A stretch of 5,143 bases of DNA from Acidobacteriota bacterium. GTDB taxonomy: Bacteria > Acidobacteriota > UBA4820 > DSQY01. The notes under the pieces are model-generated. The model ran no database searches. It had not been told where the DNA came from and worked only from the letters and a program-made list of their open reading frames with translations. Numbering within the stretch: the first letter of the stretch is position 1; each line of letters begins with the position of its first letter. The translations under genes and the position numbers were made by a program. Positions 1-3,526 of the stretch are shown one piece after another. The stretch spans positions 1-5,143 of the forward strand of contig JAEMPZ010000062.1 in NCBI GenBank assembly GCA_022759065.1. The letters are read 5' to 3'.

Positions 1-2
1 GT

Positions 3-23
3 CATAATTCAAACTTCATACTT
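3..23. repeat. Short tandem array, 7-base period, consensus CAWAMTT
   Basis: Three adjacent heptamers, CATAATT, CAAACTT and CATACTT, lie at 3-9, 10-16 and 17-23. They differ from each other at one or two positions. The array is AT-rich, unlike the GC-rich genes nearby. It may continue leftwards beyond the window. It is the first of several word arrays that fill the gene-free stretch downstream of holA. No function is evident from the sequence. Three units could arise by chance in isolation; the neighbouring arrays of the same period make chance less likely. Confidence 0.5.
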
Positions 24-30
24 GCTGTTG

Positions 31-60
31 ACAGCCTACAGCCTAACAGCCTACAGCCTG
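31..60. repeat. Tandem array of four exact ACAGCCT heptamers
   Basis: ACAGCCT occurs exactly at 31-37, 38-44, 46-52 and 53-59, with a single extra A at 45. The block can also be read as a 15-base unit present twice (31-45 and 46-60) that differs only in its last base. Four perfect copies in 29 bases are clearly non-random. On the strand of holA the word reads AGGCTGT. A period of 7 does not keep a reading frame, which fits non-coding DNA. Confidence 0.9.
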
Positions 61-64
61 TCTT

Positions 65-91
65 CCTCCCTTTCCTCCCTGACCTCCCTGT
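65..91. repeat. Tandem array, 9-base period, CCTCCCT core plus two variable bases
   Basis: CCTCCCT is repeated exactly at 65-71, 74-80 and 83-89. Each copy is followed by two variable bases (TT, GA, GT), giving three 9-base units. It directly follows the ACAGCCT array. The plus strand here is almost wholly pyrimidine between 61 and 89. The word is unrelated to those on either side, so the region is a set of independent arrays and not one degraded repeat. Confidence 0.75.
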
Positions 92-101
92 GAGAAAGGC
101 A

Positions 102-129
102 GATGATGGATGATAGATGAGGGATGGGG
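102..129. repeat. Tandem array, 7-base period, consensus GATGRKG
   Basis: Four adjacent heptamers are visible: GATGATG (102-108), GATGATA (109-115), GATGAGG (116-122) and GATGGGG (123-129). Every unit begins with GATG or a close match, and divergence increases to the right. It lies between the CCTCCCT array and the array that overlaps the end of holA, separated from the latter by unique sequence at 130-145. No function can be read from it. Confidence 0.7.
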
Positions 130-145
130 GCAAGATCGCCGCGGC

Positions 146-180
146 ACGCCTGACTCCTAACACCTGACTCCTTACGCCTT
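146..180. repeat. Tandem array of five ACNCCTN heptamers overlapping the holA 3' end
   Basis: Five contiguous heptamers fit ACNCCTN without exception: ACGCCTG (146-152), ACTCCTA (153-159), ACACCTG (160-166), ACTCCTT (167-173) and ACGCCTT (174-180). On the holA strand the unit is NAGGNGT. The holA stop codon (172-174) spans the junction of the last two units. The last two sense codons, Lys323 and Ala324 (175-180), also lie inside the array. The array therefore either grew out of the end of the gene or invaded it. Confidence 0.85.
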
Positions 181-1146
181 CCTGTTGATGCAGGGAAACA
201 GGTGGCGTTCGACGCGCTCCCACGGTTCGCCGGGATCGCCCTTGAGAGCGAGATCAAGGTTGTAGAGGTCGTCGAACGCCTGGCGTATGTGGGCTTCGGG
301 CCAGAGGGGAAGGGCGTCGAAGAGTTTTTTGAGCTGGAAGGGATAGAGGTTCTTGTCAAGCTGCCGAGGATTTATCTCGTGCCTTTGCGCTCCGGCGGCC
401 AAAAGGCCGCGAAGGTGCAGAAGAAACCTCATCTGCTTTGACACCATGCCGACGAATGCCAGCGGCGCCTGTTCAGGGTCTCCCTCTATTTCGGCCACGG
501 TTTTGAGAAACGAGGCGGCGTCCTTTTGCAGCAGGGCGTCCTGCAGATCCCACAGCCTCGGGGTCCCGCCAGCGCCCAGCAGGCTCTCAACGTCCTCTTC
601 GCGGACGCGCTTCTCGGCCGCCCTGTAAAGAAAAAGCAGGTCAAGCGCGCCTGGCAGCAGGCTGAGGTCGCCGTTGGCCCACTCTTCCAGGGCCGCTATT
701 GCCCGGGGCTCCACTTCAAAATTGGCCGAGGCCGCCATCTGCCTGACGAAGGCCGGGGCGTTTTTAACCGTGCAGTCCTTTGATTTGACAAGTTTTTTGA
801 TCTCCTCCCATGCGGCTGGAATTTTTGTCTTTGAAAGGTCCATCGCGCACTCGATCAACAGCGCGGTTGAACTGGAAGGGTTGGACAGGTAGTCCGAAAG
901 GGCCTCCAACGTTTCGGGGCTCGCCTCCTCGGCGTGAACGAGCCTCATGGCCTGGCATTCGCTGAACATCGGAAAGGTGTTGAGCGCGGACGAAAGCGAG
1001 GCCGGGGTGGCTTCAGTGCCGTGGATAATTTCAGCGCCGCCGCCAGCGCTCCACGAAGCTATCCACGCGTCCCTCGAAGCGCCGAGAAAGCGCACGTGCG
1101 TGCCATAAATAAGCCAGTTTTGGGGAAGACGCTTTTCACCTGCCAT
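172..1146 (-). CDS. holA: DNA polymerase III subunit delta (HolA)
   Basis: The product is the delta subunit of the clamp loader. In the known family it binds and opens the ring-shaped beta clamp and acts in the cytoplasm with delta-prime and the DnaX (tau/gamma) subunits. The 324-residue length matches the family, usually about 330-345. The N-terminal part (about 10-140) has the expected AAA+-like opening (NWLIYG at 10-15) and no Walker A motif, which is normal for delta. A helical lid follows at about 145-190 (EVEPRAIAALEEWANGDLS). The C-terminal helical collar is at about 200-320, with the family-typical region NLDLALKGDPGEPWERVERH at 296-315. The ATG at 1146 is supported by a GGAG five bases upstream. 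The stop lies inside a heptamer array, so the last two residues are repeat-derived. The N-terminal motif is less acidic (THVRF) than the usual GEDxFL-like form. The neighbours are transporter genes, an unusual setting for holA. The family call is confident; it rests on overall pattern, not on a search. Confidence 0.9.
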   Translation of the reverse strand: MAGEKRLPQNWLIYGTHVRFLGASRDAWIASWSAGGGAEIIHGTEATPASLSSALNTFPMFSECQAMRLVHAEEASPETLEALSDYLSNPSSSTALLIECAMDLSKTKIPAAWEEIKKLVKSKDCTVKNAPAFVRQMAASANFEVEPRAIAALEEWANGDLSLLPGALDLLFLYRAAEKRVREEDVESLLGAGGTPRLWDLQDALLQKDAASFLKTVAEIEGDPEQAPLAFVGMVSKQMRFLLHLRGLLAAGAQRHEINPRQLDKNLYPFQLKKLFDALPLWPEAHIRQAFDDLYNLDLALKGDPGEPWERVERHLFPCINRKA

Positions 1147-1151
1147 GCTTG

Positions 1152-1155
1152 CTCC
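1152..1155 (-). promoter_or_regulatory. Ribosome binding site for holA
   Basis: GGAG on the minus strand lies five bases before the ATG at 1146, a normal spacing. It supports this ATG as the true start. The site sits within a 9-base direct repeat region, and the octamer array begins only 17 bases upstream, so any hairpin formed by the arrays would lie immediately before the ribosome landing area. Confidence 0.7.
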
Positions 1156-1171
1156 GATCGGATAGACTGGG

Positions 1172-1251
1172 AAGTAAGAAAGTGAGAGAGTGTGAAAGGG
1201 AGAGAGTGAGAAAGTTAGAGAGTGAGAAAGTCAGAGGGCGAAAGGGCGAAA
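1172..1251. repeat. Tandem array of ten octamers, consensus RAGTGAGA (purine-rich on plus strand)
   Basis: Ten octamers run without a gap from 1172 to 1251. The first eight fit RAGKNWGA-like words (for example AAGTGAGA, GAGTGAGA, AAGTTAGA, AAGTCAGA) and the last two are identical GGGCGAAA units. Only about a dozen of 80 bases are pyrimidines on the plus strand. The period is strictly 8, in contrast to the 7-base period of the arrays on the other side of holA. On the minus strand it would be part of a holA 5' leader if transcription starts upstream of it. It is non-coding as far as I can see. Confidence 0.85.
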
Positions 1252-1319
1252 GGCGTGATTTCATGCGCTGCAATTGCATTCTTTAACCCTCTTACTTGCT
1301 AACCGTCTTACTTTCTCAC
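1206..1319. repeat. Inverted repeat between the two octamer arrays
   Basis: GTGAGAAAGT at 1206-1215 and again at 1222-1231 is the exact reverse complement of ACTTTCTCAC at 1310-1319. Extending the second pairing inwards, 1222-1238 against 1303-1319 pairs at 15 of 17 positions. The enclosed centre contains a smaller hairpin, GCGTGA (1253-1258) with TCATGC (1261-1266) including one G-T wobble, and the perfect 10-base palindrome TGCAATTGCA (1269-1278). Transcribed on either strand, the block could form a long imperfect stem. Confidence 0.6.
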
Positions 1320-1344
1320 CCTATTGCTAACCCTCTGCTTGCTC
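1277..1344. repeat. Tandem octamer array, pyrimidine-rich, inverted relative to the first
   Basis: From 1285 the octamers AACCCTCT, TACTTGCT, AACCGTCT, TACTTTCT and CACCCTAT follow without a gap. A half-unit TGCT (1325-1328) and then AACCCTCT and GCTTGCTC come next. CATTCTTT at 1277-1284 may be a further unit. AACCCTCT at 1285-1292 and 1329-1336 are identical. Read on the minus strand the units have the AGNNAGTN-type form seen on the plus strand at 1172-1235, so the two arrays face each other. Confidence 0.8.
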
Positions 1345-1365
1345 ATGCAAACGCAACAGCCCAAC

Positions 1366-1383
1366 GGCGCCGGGAGGCGCGCC
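1366..1383 (-). terminator. Weak candidate terminator hairpin after the transporter operon
   Basis: GGCGC at 1366-1370 and GCGCC at 1379-1383 can pair as a five-base GC stem with an eight-base loop, starting 16 bases past the OppC-type stop codon. In the direction of transcription the following bases (GTTGGGCTGTTGCGTTTG) contain scattered T but no clean T-run. It may slow or end transcription, or be no more than a GC-rich hairpin. If it does not terminate, holA would be read through from the transporter operon. Confidence 0.25.
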
Positions 1384-1398
1384 CCGCTGCCTGCCGAT

Positions 1399-2457
1399 TC
1401 ATCCCTGCCTGAAATCAAGGGCGTCGCGCAGCGCTTCGCCCACGAGATTATAAGACAGAACGGCGAAGAAGATGGCGGCGCCGGGAAAAACTCCCAACCA
1501 CCACTGGCTCCAGTCCGACTGGACCGACCTCAAAACGTTTCCCCAGGACGGTTCGGGAGGTTGCACGCCTATCCCGAGAAAGGAGAGGCCGGCTTCCGCG
1601 AGAATCGCCCCGGCGAGGCCGAAGGAAACGCTGATCAAGACGGGCGTAAGCGCCGACGGCAGCGCGTGGCGAAAGATGAGCCTTCGCGAGTTGGCTCCGA
1701 TGACGCGCGCGGCGGCCACAAACGGCGATTCCTTTGCGCGCATGACCTCCGCCCTCGTGTACCTGGCGATTGACGTCCACGACGTAAGCCCTATCACCGC
1801 CATGATGGACCAGATGTTAAGGTACTTCGGGTCCATGAGCGCCACTACGGTCACTATCAGAAAGAACGTCGGAAAGCAGAGAAAGACCTCGATCAATCGC
1901 GAGACGAAGATGAGGTCGTACCATCCGCCGAAAAAACCGGCCGTGGCGCCGAGGGCAATTCCAATGACGGCGGCAAGCCCAACGGCGACGAAGCCCACCA
2001 GAAGCGAGGTTTTCGTCCCGTGTATCAGCCTTGAAAGGACGTCGCGCCCCAAGGCGTCGCAGCCGCAGTAGTGGCTCGCCTTGAATGAGGGCGGCGAACC
2101 AGTGTCATCGAGCCTCGTCTGAAGCGGCGAATATGGGACGGGAGGCAGCAGGAACCAGCCGAGCTTGGGGTCGGGCAGTGCTTTCTGTTCCAAAAGCCAG
2201 TCCGGGTTCTGCCTGAGCTTCAGCGTGATTTTGTCGGGCGCCAGAAAGTGATTCAAAGGGAAAACCTGCCTGAAAGCAGTGAAGTGCAGGCTGCCCTCGT
2301 AGCGCGCCATGAGCGGGGCGTTGTTCGCTATTAAAGGCGCGAGCCATGCAACCAGAATGGTCGCGGCGATGACCCAAAGGCCATAGCGCCCCAGCCGGTT
2401 TTGTTTGAAGCGCCCAAGCGCTTCGCCCCAAAAGCCCATCTGTCCGCGCTTTGTCAT
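1399..2457 (-). CDS. ABC transporter permease, OppC/DppC family with YejE-like N-terminal insert
   Basis: This is one of two inner-membrane channel subunits of a peptide-type ABC importer. Residues 1-45 carry the OppC-type N-terminus with a first membrane segment at about 26-44. About six membrane segments are visible in all, the other five between about 150 and 345. The family signature GCDALGRDVLSRLIHGTK is at 132-149; the usual GTD is GCD here. The EAA-type cytoplasmic loop that contacts the ATPase is at about 237-272 (AAARVIGANS, then RHALP). FLGIGVQPPEPSWG at 293-306 is typical of DppC/OppC. At 352 residues it is longer than common DppC proteins (about 280-300). The extra length is a probably periplasmic stretch at about 45-130, starting LIANNAPLMARYEG, which recalls YejE of the microcin C transporter. 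Its start codon overlaps the stop of the upstream permease by 4 bases, implying translational coupling. No ATPase gene follows. The substrate is not readable from sequence; the family call is firm. Confidence 0.9.
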   Translation of the reverse strand: MTKRGQMGFWGEALGRFKQNRLGRYGLWVIAATILVAWLAPLIANNAPLMARYEGSLHFTAFRQVFPLNHFLAPDKITLKLRQNPDWLLEQKALPDPKLGWFLLPPVPYSPLQTRLDDTGSPPSFKASHYCGCDALGRDVLSRLIHGTKTSLLVGFVAVGLAAVIGIALGATAGFFGGWYDLIFVSRLIEVFLCFPTFFLIVTVVALMDPKYLNIWSIMAVIGLTSWTSIARYTRAEVMRAKESPFVAAARVIGANSRRLIFRHALPSALTPVLISVSFGLAGAILAEAGLSFLGIGVQPPEPSWGNVLRSVQSDWSQWWLGVFPGAAIFFAVLSYNLVGEALRDALDFRQG

Positions 2458-3515
2458 GCCCGTCTTATCCTCGGGTCGGCCGCCGCGTAACCCAAATCAG
2501 CCAGCAAGGTTCCAGCCAGCACAAGCATTGCTCCTAAGAGGGACTCCGCCAGAATGAGCGGGTAATCCCTCGTGTAAATGGCCTTGACGTACATCTGGCC
2601 GAGGCCCGGCCAGGCAAAGATCGTCTCGATGATGACGCTTCCAGCCACCAGCTCCGGCAGCAGAAGGCCAAAGAGCGTGATGAAGGGTATCAGCGCGTTC
2701 CTCAAGCCATGGCGAAGAATTACGAGCCTTTCCGGCAACCCCTTGGCCCTGGCTGTTCTGATGTAGTCCTGGTGGAGGACGTCCAAAAGAACGCCACGCG
2801 AGAAGCGGGCCATGAAGGCTAGGGATCCGTAGGCGAGGCAGGCCGCCGGCAACACGGCGTGAAGGATGGCGTCGAGCAGGTAAGAAGCCGCGCCCATGGA
2901 ATCAGAGCCATCGGAGTGCATCCCGTAAAAGGGCAGCGACTTGAGAGTGACTCCGAAAAGCAAGATCAGAAGGACCGCGCCCCAGAAATTTGGAAGAGCG
3001 TAAAGCCCATAGAACAGCGTGCTCGAAACCTTGTCCACCACCCCCCCCTTGTGAACGGCGGCATAGAGGCCAAGGGGAACCGCGCAGCCGGCTATGAGCA
3101 GGAGAGAGATCATATTCAGGAATAGCGTCGCGCCAACCTTTGAGTCGAGAAAGCGCCTGATGAGCAAGGAAGGCAACGGCAGCGAAGGGTTCTCGGGCGA
3201 CTGCGCGGCGCCGGATTTGCCGAAGAAGACTTCGGCCACCGGCCGGCGCTCGGAAAACGAATCGCCGAAAGAGCCGGTGGCGGCGCCCTTGAGCCAGCGC
3301 CAGTACTGCACGTACCAAGGCTTGTCCAGGCCGTAACGCGCGAGCAAAGCCTCGTAATCGCTCCTGTCCATGCGCGCCACCGCGCGCTCGCTGGACGCCT
3401 GCGAGATGGAAAACGGGTTGCCCGGCGCCAGCTTGACTATGGCGAAGACCACCATGGTGATCAACAGCAGCGTCGGCATCGCTATCAGCAGGCGACGGAG
3501 GGCGTATTGAAGCAT
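2454..3515 (-). CDS. ABC transporter permease, OppB/DppB family
   Basis: This is the partner channel subunit of the importer, in the inner membrane. The start MLQYALRRLLIAMPTLLLIT with a first membrane segment at about 9-29 and LAPGNP at 29-34 is typical of the OppB/DppB N-terminus. YGLDKPWYVQYWRWLKG at 61-77 and GDSFSERRPV at 84-93 are conserved-type blocks. Further membrane segments lie at about 130-154, 166-190, 214-236, 275-298 and 318-345. The EAA-type loop is at about 250-277 (DYIRTARAKGLPERLVILRH), and IETIFAWPGLG at 296-306 and the end DPRIRRA are classic. It has 353 residues, longer than the common 305-340, owing mainly to an insert at about 94-128 rich in Pro and Ser. The ATG at 3515 has a GAGG seven bases upstream that overlaps the stop of the binding-protein gene, with a nine-base gap between the genes. 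The 4-base overlap with the next permease shows a shared operon. A run of eight G lies within codons 156-159. The family is certain; the substrate is unknown. Confidence 0.92.
   Translation of the reverse strand: MLQYALRRLLIAMPTLLLITMVVFAIVKLAPGNPFSISQASSERAVARMDRSDYEALLARYGLDKPWYVQYWRWLKGAATGSFGDSFSERRPVAEVFFGKSGAAQSPENPSLPLPSLLIRRFLDSKVGATLFLNMISLLLIAGCAVPLGLYAAVHKGGVVDKVSSTLFYGLYALPNFWGAVLLILLFGVTLKSLPFYGMHSDGSDSMGAASYLLDAILHAVLPAACLAYGSLAFMARFSRGVLLDVLHQDYIRTARAKGLPERLVILRHGLRNALIPFITLFGLLLPELVAGSVIIETIFAWPGLGQMYVKAIYTRDYPLILAESLLGAMLVLAGTLLADLGYAAADPRIRRA
2469..2472 (-). promoter_or_regulatory. Distant ribosome binding site for the OppC-type permease
   Basis: GAGG on the minus strand lies 11 bases before the ATG at 2457, inside the end of the upstream permease gene. 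The spacing is longer than ideal. Because the ATG overlaps the upstream TGA (ATGA), terminating ribosomes probably reinitiate here and a strong site is not needed. Confidence 0.4.
3041..3048 (-). repeat. G8 homopolymer inside the OppB-type gene
   Basis: Eight consecutive C on the plus strand give eight G in the mRNA-sense strand, spanning the codons for Lys156, Gly157, Gly158 and Val159. The frame is intact as given. Runs of this length are known in other bacteria to slip during replication, switching genes off and on. Whether that happens here cannot be told from one sequence, and the tract is also a place where a read error would shift the frame. Confidence 0.85.
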
Positions 3516-3522
3516 ACTATGG

Positions 3523-3526
3523 CCTC
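3523..3526 (-). promoter_or_regulatory. Ribosome binding site for the OppB-type permease
   Basis: GAGG on the minus strand lies seven bases before the ATG at 3515. Its first two bases are the last two of the TGA stop codon of the binding-protein gene. The position supports the chosen start and suggests that ribosomes finishing the binding protein help load the permease message. Confidence 0.65.

Larger units (their letters stand above)
1..171. other. Gene-free stretch downstream of holA made mostly of short tandem arrays
   Basis: No convincing open reading frame, tRNA or rRNA is visible on either strand. About three quarters of the bases belong to the five arrays listed separately; unique sequence is limited to about 24-30, 90-101 and 130-145. 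No strong hairpin followed by a T-run is visible on the holA strand, so the holA transcript has no obvious intrinsic terminator here. A partner gene such as rpsT, often near holA in other bacteria, is not present in this stretch. Confidence 0.75.
1146..1344. repeat. 9-base direct repeat TGCTTGCTC bracketing the octamer block
   Basis: TGCTTGCTC occurs exactly at 1146-1154 and at 1336-1344. The left copy starts in the first base of the holA start codon and covers most of its ribosome binding site; the right copy closes the pyrimidine-rich array. The sequence between (1155-1335) includes both arrays. This could be a target-site duplication around an inserted element. It could also be chance, because the right copy also resembles another octamer unit. 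The ends of the bracketed DNA show no matching terminal inverted repeats. Confidence 0.5.

Noticed and set aside
1..180. CRISPR array
   Set aside because: Units are 7-9 bases and directly adjacent with no spacers of constant length. CRISPR repeats are about 23-47 bases with unique spacers between them.
934..1185. Plus-strand frame of 83 codons crossing the holA start
   Set aside because: It is antisense to holA for nearly all of its length, has no family pattern and no convincing start site.
1253..1278. Riboswitch or small RNA in the centre of the octamer block
   Set aside because: There is a six-base hairpin and a ten-base palindrome, but no known riboswitch motif and no hairpin plus T-run. 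Small palindromes of this kind do not justify an RNA gene call.
1172..1344. Insertion sequence or integron site
   Set aside because: There is no transposase or integrase frame and no terminal inverted repeats at the ends of the bracketed DNA. The core is low-complexity octamers. Only the 9-base duplication remains suggestive.
1147..1398. Sigma-70 promoter for holA on the minus strand
   Set aside because: I compared candidate TTG/TTA hexamers and TA-rich stretches (for example around 1270-1290) and found no pair with good -35 and -10 matches at 16-18 base spacing. A promoter may exist but cannot be supported.
1472..2071. Plus-strand open frame of 199 codons opposite the OppC-type gene
   Set aside because: The minus-strand product has clear family motifs throughout; the plus-strand reading has no domain-like pattern and is a by-product of base composition.
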